From Muribaculaceae bacterium (lineage in GTDB: Bacteria > Bacteroidota > Bacteroidia > Bacteroidales > Muribaculaceae), in NCBI GenBank assembly GCA_017443765.1, contig JAFSYB010000088.1, positions 1-57,302 of the forward strand: a stretch of DNA of 57,302 nucleotides, in the 5' to 3' direction. The notes beneath the pieces were generated by a model. That model did no database searches. It saw only the letters and a program-made list of their open reading frames with translations, and was not told where the DNA came from. Position 1 is the first letter of the stretch; each line of letters begins with the position of its first letter. A program made the translations under genes and the position numbers. Below are positions 34,813-43,624 of the stretch, in pieces.

Positions 34813-37029
34813 CTAACAATCGCGTGCCACTTGATGCACCCCCTTGAGGGCTTGAATTTTTGCAATCAGGTCGTCGAGCAGCGTCAGGCTGGGCACGCTC
34901 ACCACCAAGTGACCCTCAAACTCTCCGTTGAGGGAGTTGATGGCAATGTTGCGCAGCACGGCCTCGTTGGTCTTGTTAATCAGCGAGGTGATGTTCGACA
35001 CAATGCCGATATCGTCGCGGCCCACCACGCGAATCGAGGCCGCAAACTGTGAGCCGATTTTCCCCGACCAGCGTGTGCGAATCATGCGGTAGGGATATTT
35101 GGCTATCAAGTGCCTCACGTTGCCGCAGGCGGCGCGGTGAATTTTGATGGCCCCGTCACTGGACACAAATCCCACAATCTTGTCGCCATAGATGGGGTTG
35201 CAACACTTCGACAGCTTGTAGTTCAGCCCTTTCACGGTTTTGTCGCCAATCTCCAGCACGTCGTCGGCGGGCTGGAGCTCGCGCTGCGGGGTGTGCAGCA
35301 CAAAGGCTTCGGCGCTGTCGGTGCCGCCAACTGCCGGCTCGCCTTGGTGCGACAGCGCCTGCTCGTATTGCTCAACAAAGTTGGTGGCATCGATTTTCTC
35401 CTTGTGAATGTCGACCAGGAAGTCGGTGAGCGTTTTGTAGCCCAGCCGTTTCACCAGCTTCATCAGCGTGGCCTCGTCGAAGGCGATTTTGCGGTTTTTC
35501 AGCCGCCGCTGGAGCAGTTCGCGGGCCATCTCGGCTTGGCGTGCGCGGGCCTCGTTCACAGCCACCTTGATTTTGTTGCGTGCGCGGCTGGTGACCACCA
35601 TGCTCAGCCAGTCGAGCCGCGGGCTTTGCGTTGAGGAGGTGAGCACCTCCACGGTGTCGCCGTTTTGCAGCCGGTAGCCCAGGCGCTGGTTCTTGCCGTC
35701 GACACGCGCACCCACGCACGTGCTTCCCACACGCGAGTGAATGGCAAATGCGAAGTCGAGCACCGTGGCGCCTTGCGGCAGGCGGTATAGGTCGCCCTTG
35801 GGGGTGAACACAAACACCTCGTTGTCGTACAGGTTCATGTTCATCGTGCGCACCAGCTCCATCTGGCCGGCCTTGCCCGCCTCAAGCACCTCGCGAACAT
35901 TGTTCATCCACGTGTCCAGGTTTTCCTCGCTTTTGATGCCCTTGTATTTCCAGTGCGCCGCCAGGCCACGCTCGGCAATCTCGTCCATGCGACGAGTGCG
36001 GATTTGCACCTCCACCCACTTGCCGTCGGGACCCTTCACCGTGGCGTGAAGGCTCTCGTAGCCGTTGCTCTTGGGTATGGTGATCCAGTCGCGCATGCGC
36101 GATTGGTTGCCCGTGTACATATCGGTGACAATCGAGTATACCACCCAGCAGTCCTTCTTCTCTTGCTCCGGGGGCGAGTCGAGGATAATGCGGATGGCAA
36201 ACAGGTCGTAGATATCGCCCAAATCAACGTCTTTCTTTCGCATCTTGTTCCAGATGGAGTTAATGCTTTTGGGTCGCCCCTTGATCTCGAAACGCATTCC
36301 CTCGCGCTCGAGGGCCTTGCGCACAGGCATGATAAAGTCGGCAACGTATTGGTCGCGTGCCTGCTTGGTCGCGTTGAGCTTTTCGGCAATCTGCTCATAC
36401 ACCTTGCGGTTCAGGTATTTCAGCGAGAGGTCTTCCAGCTCCGACTTGATTTGGTACAGTCCCAGCCGGTGGGCCAGCGGGGCGTAAAGGTAGCGCGATT
36501 CAAGCGCAATCCTGCGCACAAAGTCGGTGTCCGGGTGGTTGTTGATCACGCGCATCAGCCCCAGGCGGTCCACAATCATAATGATTATCACGCGGATGTC
36601 CTCGGCAAAGGTGAGCAGGAGCTTCTGGAAATTCTCGTCGCGTACGGCAGTCTGCCGGCTGTAGAGTTGCGACACCTTGATGAGCCCCCGCATCAGGCGG
36701 CTCACATCGTCGCCAAAGCTGGTCATTGTTTCCTTGAGTGTGCGCTCGTCCTTGCGGCATAGTTGGTAGAGCAGGCACGCGATGGTCATGCTGCGGTCGG
36801 CGGCCACCAGTTCGGTGAGCAGCCGCGACGTGCGCAGGTGGCGCAGCACCGGGTTCACCCCGTAGCTGTCGCGCTCCAGCTTGCTCTCGACAACGCCCTC
36901 GCGCAATAAATCGTCAATCTGGTTGATGTCGCTCCGGCTCGCCAATCCTTTGTGTTTGTTTATCAAATATTTGACTGTGCCAAGCAACTCCTTGCGCTCC
37001 GACGGCGTGAAATATGTGTTGTGGGTCAT
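34813..37029 (-). CDS. relA: RelA/SpoT family protein, synthetase type (HD site degenerate)
   Basis: A 738-aa (p)ppGpp enzyme of the long RSH form. The start is the ATG at 37029 (MTHNTYFTPSERKELL). In the hydrolase region the conserved HD pair is replaced by YQ (Tyr88-Gln89, LLYQLCRKDERT) and the earlier HP motif is missing, so the hydrolase half is probably inactive. The synthetase is intact: GRPKSINSIWNKM, DIYDLFAIRI, RDWITIPKSNGYESLHATV and VEVQIRTRRMDEIAE, followed by AAHWKYK. TGS (VFVFTPKGDLYRLP), a zinc-finger-like Cys pair (KCCNPIYGD) and C-terminal ACT domain follow. Hence it is called RelA rather than SpoT. Confidence 0.92.
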   Translation of the reverse strand: MTHNTYFTPSERKELLGTVKYLINKHKGLASRSDINQIDDLLREGVVESKLERDSYGVNPVLRHLRTSRLLTELVAADRSMTIACLLYQLCRKDERTLKETMTSFGDDVSRLMRGLIKVSQLYSRQTAVRDENFQKLLLTFAEDIRVIIIMIVDRLGLMRVINNHPDTDFVRRIALESRYLYAPLAHRLGLYQIKSELEDLSLKYLNRKVYEQIAEKLNATKQARDQYVADFIMPVRKALEREGMRFEIKGRPKSINSIWNKMRKKDVDLGDIYDLFAIRIILDSPPEQEKKDCWVVYSIVTDMYTGNQSRMRDWITIPKSNGYESLHATVKGPDGKWVEVQIRTRRMDEIAERGLAAHWKYKGIKSEENLDTWMNNVREVLEAGKAGQMELVRTMNMNLYDNEVFVFTPKGDLYRLPQGATVLDFAFAIHSRVGSTCVGARVDGKNQRLGYRLQNGDTVEVLTSSTQSPRLDWLSMVVTSRARNKIKVAVNEARARQAEMARELLQRRLKNRKIAFDEATLMKLVKRLGYKTLTDFLVDIHKEKIDATNFVEQYEQALSHQGEPAVGGTDSAEAFVLHTPQRELQPADDVLEIGDKTVKGLNYKLSKCCNPIYGDKIVGFVSSDGAIKIHRAACGNVRHLIAKYPYRMIRTRWSGKIGSQFAASIRVVGRDDIGIVSNITSLINKTNEAVLRNIAINSLNGEFEGHLVVSVPSLTLLDDLIAKIQALKGVHQVARDC

Positions 37030-37056
37030 AGGGGACTGAATAGAAAAAATGTAGGG

Positions 37057-37064
37057 CAAAATTA
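37057..37064 (-). promoter_or_regulatory. Probable -7 box of relA
   Basis: Read leftward TAATTTTG, 27 bp upstream of the relA ATG, in a divergent region. Confidence 0.5.
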
Positions 37065-37107
37065 ATTTTTTCGCTCCGAAAATGCAAGCGGTATAAAAGA
37101 AAAATTG

Positions 37108-37115
37108 TAACTTTG
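37108..37115 (+). promoter_or_regulatory. Probable -7 box of the DUF4301 gene
   Basis: TAACTTTG matches TAnnTTTG. Transcription would begin just before the heptamer array at 37128, giving a leader of about 135 nt. Confidence 0.5.
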
Positions 37116-37127
37116 GGCGAAAAATGC

Positions 37128-37176
37128 GAGAACCAAGAACCGGGAACCAAGAATAGGGAAACAATAACCAAGTGCC
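37128..37176 (+). repeat. Heptamer array (RRGAACC x7) in the DUF4301 leader
   Basis: Seven in-phase 7-mers: GAGAACC, AAGAACC, GGGAACC, AAGAATA, GGGAAAC, AATAACC, AAGTGCC. It sits in the relA/DUF4301 divergent region, downstream of the rightward -7 box. Confidence 0.8.
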
Positions 37177-37257
37177 GTCTGGCGCACTTGCCGCTTGAGG
37201 CCCGAGATCTGTATTTCGACGTTGGTAACTCAAATAACGCTTGTTTACTCATCTGCT

Positions 37258-38784
37258 ATGTTTACCGAAAAAGATTTGGAGTTGTTGAAAATCAAGGGTG
37301 TTGAACCAGAGCAAATTGAAGCCCAACTGGCGCGGTTTAAGACTGGTTTCCCCTGGTTGCGTGTTGAATCCGTTGCCACCGTGGGGCGTGGTATCGCACG
37401 GCTCACGCCCAAAGACGAGAACCACTACATCAAAACGTGGAACCACTACCGGCAGTCGGGCGGAAGCATCGAGAAACTGGTGCCCGCCTCGGGTGCTGCC
37501 AGCCGCATGTTCAAGAACCTCTTTGCCTTTGCCGACAGCCAGCGCCGGGAGCCGGAAACCGACTTCGAGAAGACGTTTTTCGAGGGGTTGCACTCGTTTG
37601 CCTTTTTCCCGTTGCTCAACAAAGCCTGTGTGCGCCTTTACCAGCTCAATGCGAGTGAGCTGCTGCAGGCGGGCCGCCATGTCGATGTGGTGAAGGCATT
37701 GCTTGGCGACGCGGGGCTGAACTACGGCACCCTGCCCAAGGCACTGCTCAAGTTCCACCGCGCAGCTGCCGGTTCTGTGCACACGCCTGTCGAGGAACAC
37801 CTTGAAGAGGCGGCGCAATATGCCGCCGATGCACACCGGGTGGCGCGACTGCACTTCACGGTCTCGCCCGAGCACCGCAGGGCGTTTGAGCGACTGTTGG
37901 CCGAGAAAGTGCGCCACCTCGAGCAGGTGTGGGGCGTTACTTACCAAATCACCCTCTCCGAGCAATTGCCATCTACCGACACCATAGCCGTCACTGCCGA
38001 CAACGAGCCTTTCCGCGACACCGACGGCCGCCTGGTCTTTCGCCCGGCCGGACATGGGGCGCTCATCGAGAACCTCAACGACCGCGAGGCTGCTGTGGTC
38101 TTTATCAAGAACATCGACAATGTGGTGCCACAGGCTCAACGCGGTGTCACCACGCGCTACAAGAAGGTGCTTGCAGGTGTGCTCGTCGAGAGCCAGTACC
38201 GTATGGCCAGGATGCTCAACGAGCTGGACAACGCCACGCCCACGCGCAAACGCCTGACAGAGATGCTTGCCTGGGTGGAGCACGCGCTGTGTACCCACTC
38301 GGCAGCCACGGCCGATATGGACGACGAGGCACTGGCCGCTTACCTGCGCACAAAGCTCAATCGCCCGCTGCGTGTGTGCGGCATGGTGCGCAACCAGGGC
38401 GAGCCCGGCGGAGGACCCTACCTGGCCTATAACGCCGATGGCTCTTGTTCGCCGCAAATCCTCGAGGCTGCGCAAATCGATGCCGACAACCCCGAGGCCG
38501 TGGCCCTCATGGCAAGCGGCACACACTTCAACCCCGTGGACCTTGTGTGTTACATTCGTGACTACAAGGGCGAGAAGTTCAACCTCAAGCAGTTTGTCGA
38601 TCCCGACACGGGTTTGATTAGCGAGAAATCGGTGGCCGGTGTCCCCATCCGCGCACTCGAGCTGCCCGGGCTGTGGAATGGCTCCATGAGCGACTGGTGC
38701 ACCATCTTTGTCGAGGTGCCCATCGAGACCTTTAACCCGGTCAAGACCGTCAACGACCTCTTGCGCCCCGAGCACGCGGGCTAA
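37258..38784 (+). CDS. DUF4301 family protein
   Basis: A 508-aa cytoplasmic protein of a family restricted largely to Bacteroidota. The start MFTEKDLELLKIKGVEPEQI is the family N-terminus, and the ATG at 37258 is chosen over an in-frame ATG at 37195. The region LVPASGAASRMFKNLFAF resembles the nucleotide-binding loop of sugar-nucleotidyltransferase-like folds. FRPAGHGALIENL and MVRNQGEPGGGPYLAYN are other highly conserved blocks. No biochemical role is established. It is transcribed divergently from relA and has a heptamer array in its leader. Confidence 0.85.
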   Translation: MFTEKDLELLKIKGVEPEQIEAQLARFKTGFPWLRVESVATVGRGIARLTPKDENHYIKTWNHYRQSGGSIEKLVPASGAASRMFKNLFAFADSQRREPETDFEKTFFEGLHSFAFFPLLNKACVRLYQLNASELLQAGRHVDVVKALLGDAGLNYGTLPKALLKFHRAAAGSVHTPVEEHLEEAAQYAADAHRVARLHFTVSPEHRRAFERLLAEKVRHLEQVWGVTYQITLSEQLPSTDTIAVTADNEPFRDTDGRLVFRPAGHGALIENLNDREAAVVFIKNIDNVVPQAQRGVTTRYKKVLAGVLVESQYRMARMLNELDNATPTRKRLTEMLAWVEHALCTHSAATADMDDEALAAYLRTKLNRPLRVCGMVRNQGEPGGGPYLAYNADGSCSPQILEAAQIDADNPEAVALMASGTHFNPVDLVCYIRDYKGEKFNLKQFVDPDTGLISEKSVAGVPIRALELPGLWNGSMSDWCTIFVEVPIETFNPVKTVNDLLRPEHAG

Positions 38785-38867
38785 TTGATAATGAGGAACA
38801 GCAAGCCACCCTTGCCGGTGCAGTGCAAGATGCTCCAACGCTCATTCCTTGCCCCTCAGTTCTAATT

Positions 38868-38885
38868 GCGATAATTGAACCCACC
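38868..38885 (-). repeat. Dispersed intergenic repeat fragment (copy D)
   Basis: GCGATAATTGAACCCACC, read leftward GGTGGGTTC and so on, resembles the end of copies A-C (GGTGGATTC in copy B). It is followed by a small CCAC/GTGG palindrome. Confidence 0.3.
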
Positions 38886-38905
38886 TTTAAAAGTGGCAGA
38901 ATATA

Positions 38906-38997
38906 AAGACTAAAAGAACAAAAGCGCAAAATTATTTGCAGGATAACAGCCTGACATTTAGCTATTTATAATTGTGTAATTATATTCTTTTAGTCTT
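38906..38997. repeat. 92-bp element bounded by 13-bp perfect inverted repeats
   Basis: AAGACTAAAAGAA (38906-38918) and TTCTTTTAGTCTT (38985-38997) are exact inverted copies. Between them are a leftward -7-like box (TAATTTTG on the minus strand, 38927-38934) and an inner palindrome TATAATT-GTGT-AATTATA (38967-38984). The element is much more A/T-rich than the surroundings and ends 45 bp before the thioredoxin ATG. Confidence 0.65.
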
Positions 38998-39042
38998 GAA
39001 TTACGATTAATAGTGCATTCCTAATTCCAATTTCTCATTTAG

Positions 39043-39531
39043 ATGTTTCATCTCAAGTCCATTCTTTTGGCCGGAGCGGCGGTGTTGTCGCTCACGGCCT
39101 GCGCACAGCAATCAGGCGACAAGGCGCAGCCGGCGGCCGAGCAGGCTGCCGTGGCCGGACAGCCGACTGCCGGTGTGGTGACCGAAATCAATCAGGACGA
39201 CTTCGCACGCCTCATCGTCGACTGGCGCAATGCCGACAAGTGGAATTATCTTGGCGCGCGCCCGGCTGTGGTTGATTTCAACGCCACCTGGTGCGGACCC
39301 TGCCGCCAGCTGGCGCCCATACTCAAGGAACTCGCCAGCGAGCTGGCGGGCAAAGTTGATTTCTACAGCATCGACGTGGACAAGAACAAGGAGCTGTCGG
39401 TAGCCTTCGGCATCCAAAGCATTCCCATGCTGCTCATTTGCCCCGCCGACGGACAGCCCCAGGCACTCGTAGGCCTGCACCCCAAGGACGACATCCGCCA
39501 GGCCATCGACAAGGTTACTGGTAATCAGTGA
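39043..39531 (+). CDS. Lipoprotein thioredoxin
   Basis: A 162-aa thioredoxin-fold protein anchored as a lipoprotein: the signal peptide ends in SLTAC (Cys20), followed by a flexible Ala/Gln-rich linker. The redox site is WCGPC (83-87) in VVDFNATWCGPCRQLAP, and the cis-Pro loop is IQSIPMLL. Such envelope thioredoxins keep periplasmic cysteines reduced or serve cytochrome and stress-repair pathways. No partner gene is adjacent. The start region (39017-39044) has a weak heptamer pattern. Confidence 0.92.
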   Translation: MFHLKSILLAGAAVLSLTACAQQSGDKAQPAAEQAAVAGQPTAGVVTEINQDDFARLIVDWRNADKWNYLGARPAVVDFNATWCGPCRQLAPILKELASELAGKVDFYSIDVDKNKELSVAFGIQSIPMLLICPADGQPQALVGLHPKDDIRQAIDKVTGNQ

Positions 39532-39654
39532 CCCTTTGCAGGCCCCCCTCCTGCTGTGCTGTCGGGTGGGGTGGTTGATTGTGATTGTTCGATAACAAAT
39601 GCCGAGATAATGGCAGGCCATCAATAGATGTGCCTGTCAATTTCTTGTGTGCGG

Positions 39655-41130
39655 TCACCACGAGCCGAAGGCCTTGCGGTCGGCATCGATGCGCAGCAAG
39701 ATGAACAGCAGGAAGGTGAACCCCCACAGCGACGAGCCGCCGTAGCTGAAGAACGGCAGCGGGATCCCAATTACCGGGCACAGTCCCAGCACCATGCCGA
39801 TGTTCACCGCCACATGGAATATCAGGTAGCACGCCACGCAGTAGGCATACACGCGGGCGAAGGTGGTGTGCTGCCGCTCGGCGATGGTGAGGATGCGCAT
39901 GATGAGCGTGAGGAACACCAGCAACACGCCAGCCGAGCCGGCAAAACCTTCCTCCTCGCCAATGGTGCAGAAGATAAAGTCGGTGTGCTGCTCCGGCACA
40001 TACTTGAGCTTGGTTTGCGTGCCGTTCAGGAATCCTTTGCCCCACATGCCGCCCGAACCAATGGCAATCTTGCTCTGGTTCACGTTGTAGCCCACGCCGC
40101 GTGGGTCGTCCTCGATGCCCAGGGTGACCAGGATGCGCGTCTTTTGGTGCGGTTGCAGCACATGGGTGAACGCGATGTCAACCAGGAACATAAACGCTAT
40201 CGAGGCTAACGCCACCCCGATGGTGAGTAGCACCTTGCGCAAGTCGCTGTGCAACATCCCATACAGCAGGTAGAGCAGCGACACGCCAATGACCGTGAAA
40301 AAGAACACGTAGCCGTTAATCACGATACCCATCCATGCCAGACCGCCTGCTACAATGCCGGCAACCATGTAGCCCAGCAGCACGTTGCGCGTGAGCTCGC
40401 CATCGCGGCAGTAGAACGCAAGCATTCCCACCGTGAGCACCATAATAATGATGAACACGATGAACATGCCCAGCGGAATGCCCATGATGGAGATGGCGGC
40501 AAACTTGAGCACCACCACGAAGTAGGTGATGGCGCACAAGGCGGCAAACAGCACGAAACCGCTCATGCCCTCGCGGTAGAGCACAAAGATGAGCGATGTG
40601 TACACCAGCGCCGTGCCGGTCTCCTTCTCCAAGATGATGCACAAGATGGGCAGCACAATGATGGTGGCGGCAATGGCGTAGTTCTTCCAGTTGTTCAGCG
40701 CGAAGCCGTAGGTGTCGAACAGCTTGGCCAGTGCCAGCGCGGTGGCAAACTTGGCAAACTCGGCGGGCTGCAGGCTCATCGGGCCCAGTTGCAGCCACGA
40801 ACGCGAACCCTTGATGTCGGGGGCTATGAAGGCGGTGACAATAAGCACCAGAATCATCACGCCATAGATGGGATAGGCATACGCCTCGTATATGCGCCGG
40901 TCGATGAGCAGCAGGGCCAGGCCGAGGATGAACGACAGCCCTGCCCAAATGAACTGCTTTCCCGAAAAGCTGTCGAAGTCAAACATCGAGCTGGCCTGGT
41001 CGAAGTTGTAGCTTGCAGCGTAGATGCTCACCGCGCCAGCCACAATCAGAATCAGGTAGAGCACGAGCGTGAACCAGTCCACCGAGCGAAGCAGCGACCC
41101 GCTGCGGTTGTCTTGTTGCTGCAATTCCAT
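39655..41130 (-). CDS. rodA: Rod-shape SEDS peptidoglycan polymerase RodA
   Basis: A 491-aa polytopic membrane protein of the SEDS family that polymerises glycan strands from lipid II during cell elongation, in complex with PBP2. About ten membrane segments are visible, with GSRSWLQLGPMSLQPAEFAK (the conserved loop) and the C-terminal PVIGIPLPFFSYGGSSL. It has an extra membrane-rich insertion of about 100 residues in the middle (ITYFVVVLKFAAISIM, VFFFTVIGVSLLYLLYGMLH), common in Bacteroidota RodA. It is the last gene of the purH-mre-mrdA-rodA operon, 87 bp after mrdA. Confidence 0.94.
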   Translation of the reverse strand: MELQQQDNRSGSLLRSVDWFTLVLYLILIVAGAVSIYAASYNFDQASSMFDFDSFSGKQFIWAGLSFILGLALLLIDRRIYEAYAYPIYGVMILVLIVTAFIAPDIKGSRSWLQLGPMSLQPAEFAKFATALALAKLFDTYGFALNNWKNYAIAATIIVLPILCIILEKETGTALVYTSLIFVLYREGMSGFVLFAALCAITYFVVVLKFAAISIMGIPLGMFIVFIIIMVLTVGMLAFYCRDGELTRNVLLGYMVAGIVAGGLAWMGIVINGYVFFFTVIGVSLLYLLYGMLHSDLRKVLLTIGVALASIAFMFLVDIAFTHVLQPHQKTRILVTLGIEDDPRGVGYNVNQSKIAIGSGGMWGKGFLNGTQTKLKYVPEQHTDFIFCTIGEEEGFAGSAGVLLVFLTLIMRILTIAERQHTTFARVYAYCVACYLIFHVAVNIGMVLGLCPVIGIPLPFFSYGGSSLWGFTFLLFILLRIDADRKAFGSW

Positions 41131-41217
41131 GACAATGGATTATAAATGATTATTAATTCCGTAATGCGCGGTTTTGTCGGTTAAAGGCGGGACATCGTCT
41201 CGCTCGTCACACTCTTT

Positions 41218-43122
41218 TCATTTCTTTATCGAATCGGGCTTGAGCGTCATGGTTGCTGTGCCGGGCTTGGGGCCGTAGAGCTTCGCACTGTAGGCCGCGA
41301 TCGAAGCCAGGTGGTTGGCCTTGGCCTGAATGGCAGGGGTGAGCTCGCCGCGCAGGTAACGCTCAATCATCACGGCGCCGATGGGCACGCCCAGCGTGGC
41401 TCCGAAGCCGCCGTTTTCCACAAACACGCAGATGGCAATCTTTGGGTCGTTCATCGGCGCAAAGCCCATAAACACCGAGTGGTCGCGTCCGTGCGGGTTT
41501 TGCGCGGTGCCCGTCTTGCCGCACACCTCCAGGCCCGCCAGGTTCGCACCGCGGCACGTGCCGCCGGTCACCGCCATGCGCATACCCTCGGCAATGGCCG
41601 TGTAGTACTGCTTGTCTATCGTGGGGTCGTGACGCTCCACGCTTTTCTTGAGCACGCCCACGCCCTCGATTTTGCGCACCACGTGGGGCGTGATGTAGTA
41701 GCCACGGTTGGCTATCGTCGCACTCAAGTTGGCAATCTGCAGCGGTGTGGCCAATATCTCGCCCTGACCGATGGCATCGCTAATCACGCTATAGCTGCTC
41801 CACTTGCCCTCGCCACGGTTTTTGTCGTAAAACTTGCTGTTGGGTATGAATCCCCGGCTCTCGTGTGGCAGGTCCACGCCCAGCTTGTAGCCGTAACCCA
41901 TCGACACCATGTGGCGCTTCCACACCTCGAATGCCTCGCTGGTCGAGTGGTACTTCTGCCGGTTGTCGAGCATCCGCTTCAGCCCCCAGCAAAAGTAGGC
42001 GTTGCATGAGGTCTGGATGGCGGGCTTGAGGGGCAGCGGCGAGCCGTGGCCGTGGCAACCCACGCGCATGCCGCCGCTCACAAAACCTCGGCTGCATGGA
42101 AACGCCGTCGACGCGTCGATGATGCCCTCTTGCAGGAATATCAACCCCTGCGTGGGTTTGAAGGTGGACCCTGGCGGGTAGGCCGCCTGGATGCTGCGGT
42201 CGTACAGCGGCCTGCGGGGGTCGCGTATCAGGGCGGCGTAGTTTTTGCCGCGCTCGTTGCCCATCAGCAGCGACGGGTCGTAGCTCGGGCTCGACACCAG
42301 CGCAAGCACCTCGCCGCTCTTGGGCTCGATGGCCACGATGGCACCCACCTTGCCCTGCATCATGTGCTCGCCCAGCTCCTGCAGCTCGATGTCGATGCTC
42401 AGGTGCAGGTCGTTGCCCGCCTGTGGCACCACATCGTTGGCCCCGTTGTTGTAGTGACCCTTGATTTTGCCCAGGGCATCACGAATGAGCACCTCCTTGC
42501 CCTTGCGGCCGCGCAGCCAACGCTCGTAGCTCTTCTCCACCCCCAGGTCGCCGATGTAGTCGCCCGGACGGTAGTAGTTCGTGCTGTCGCCGTCGATGTC
42601 GGCCTGGTTCACCTCGCGGATGTTGCCCAGCACATTCGCAGCGCACGAGTAGGCATACTGCCGCAGGATGCGTTGCACGATGTAAAACCCCGGGAACATG
42701 AACAGTTTCTCTTGCAGCCGGCCGTAGTTCTCGGCCGAGATGTGCGGCAGGAACACCTGCTGCGTGTAGGCCGAGTAGTTGCGCCCACGCTTCATTGCCG
42801 CCCAGCGGCGGTTAAATTCCTCGGGCGTGATTTGCAGCGTGGCGCAAAAGCCAACCGTGTCGAACGGCTGCACATCGTTGGGTATCACCATCACATCGTA
42901 GGCGGGCTGGTTATACACCACGAGCTTGCCGTTGCGGTCATATATCAGGCCGCGCGACGGGTAGATGGTCTTGTCGAGAAAGGCGTTGTTGTCGGCGTTT
43001 AGCTTGTAGGTGCTCTCGCCCAGCTGAAGCGAGAACAGGCGGGCGATGTAAATCATCACCAGCAGAAAGATGAAACCGCCCACGACATACTTGCGTTTTT
43101 CGAGGTTATAATCCTTTCTCAC
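41218..43122 (-). CDS. mrdA: Penicillin-binding protein 2 (elongation transpeptidase)
   Basis: A 634-aa class B PBP that cross-links peptidoglycan on the side wall with RodA and MreBCD. One N-terminal membrane helix (YVVGGFIFLLVMIYIARLF) is followed by a pedestal domain (RGLIYDRNGKLVVYN). The transpeptidase has the nucleophile Ser319 in GSTFKPT with Lys322, the SCN motif in TSCNAYFCWG, and KTG starting at Lys536 in CGKTGTAQNPHG. Length and motif spacing are normal. It overlaps mreD by 17 bp. Confidence 0.95.
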   Translation of the reverse strand: MRKDYNLEKRKYVVGGFIFLLVMIYIARLFSLQLGESTYKLNADNNAFLDKTIYPSRGLIYDRNGKLVVYNQPAYDVMVIPNDVQPFDTVGFCATLQITPEEFNRRWAAMKRGRNYSAYTQQVFLPHISAENYGRLQEKLFMFPGFYIVQRILRQYAYSCAANVLGNIREVNQADIDGDSTNYYRPGDYIGDLGVEKSYERWLRGRKGKEVLIRDALGKIKGHYNNGANDVVPQAGNDLHLSIDIELQELGEHMMQGKVGAIVAIEPKSGEVLALVSSPSYDPSLLMGNERGKNYAALIRDPRRPLYDRSIQAAYPPGSTFKPTQGLIFLQEGIIDASTAFPCSRGFVSGGMRVGCHGHGSPLPLKPAIQTSCNAYFCWGLKRMLDNRQKYHSTSEAFEVWKRHMVSMGYGYKLGVDLPHESRGFIPNSKFYDKNRGEGKWSSYSVISDAIGQGEILATPLQIANLSATIANRGYYITPHVVRKIEGVGVLKKSVERHDPTIDKQYYTAIAEGMRMAVTGGTCRGANLAGLEVCGKTGTAQNPHGRDHSVFMGFAPMNDPKIAICVFVENGGFGATLGVPIGAVMIERYLRGELTPAIQAKANHLASIAAYSAKLYGPKPGTATMTLKPDSIKK

Positions 43123-43624
43123 GGCGAGTGCTTAGTAAAGAGTCGATACCTAAAAGAATCAGCGAGGTGAGCGCGGTGCTCGCCCCGACGCGTCCCAGCG
43201 TGAGCAAGGGGTCGCGCAGTGTGAATGCCTGAATAAAAAACAGCAGCGTGCAGTAGATGAGTACCAGGGTGAACATATACTTGAAGTAGACCCCCATTCC
43301 CAGTGAGTCGATCGATGGGATGGGCTCGGCCATCTCGTCCTCTCGCGGCACGTAGGCGTTGAACACGGTGTGCCTCACCCCGGCCAGCACTGTGCACGAC
43401 AGCGCGTGCATGCCAGGGGTGTTGTTGAACACGTCAACCAGCAGGCCCACCAGGAAACCCACGGTCATCGTCACATTCGCGTGCCAGCTCATGGGCATGC
43501 GCACAATCAGGTAGATGAACACGATGGGCATGGCCACGTTGAACAAGATGATTTTGCTGCACACCACTTGCGCAAGCACAAGGACCACGGCCAGCACTGC
43601 CATCAGCACAATAGTGCGTGTCAT
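43106..43624 (-). CDS. mreD: Rod-shape-determining protein MreD
   Basis: A 172-aa membrane protein with about five hydrophobic segments (IVLMAVLAVVLVLAQVVCS, IVFIYLIVRMPMSW, TVGFLVGLLVDVFNNTPGMH). It fits MreD, the membrane partner in the elongasome. Identification rests on topology, size and its fixed place between mreC and mrdA. It overlaps mreC by 4 bp (ATGA) and mrdA by 17 bp. Confidence 0.9.
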   Translation of the reverse strand: MTRTIVLMAVLAVVLVLAQVVCSKIILFNVAMPIVFIYLIVRMPMSWHANVTMTVGFLVGLLVDVFNNTPGMHALSCTVLAGVRHTVFNAYVPREDEMAEPIPSIDSLGMGVYFKYMFTLVLIYCTLLFFIQAFTLRDPLLTLGRVGASTALTSLILLGIDSLLSTRREKGL

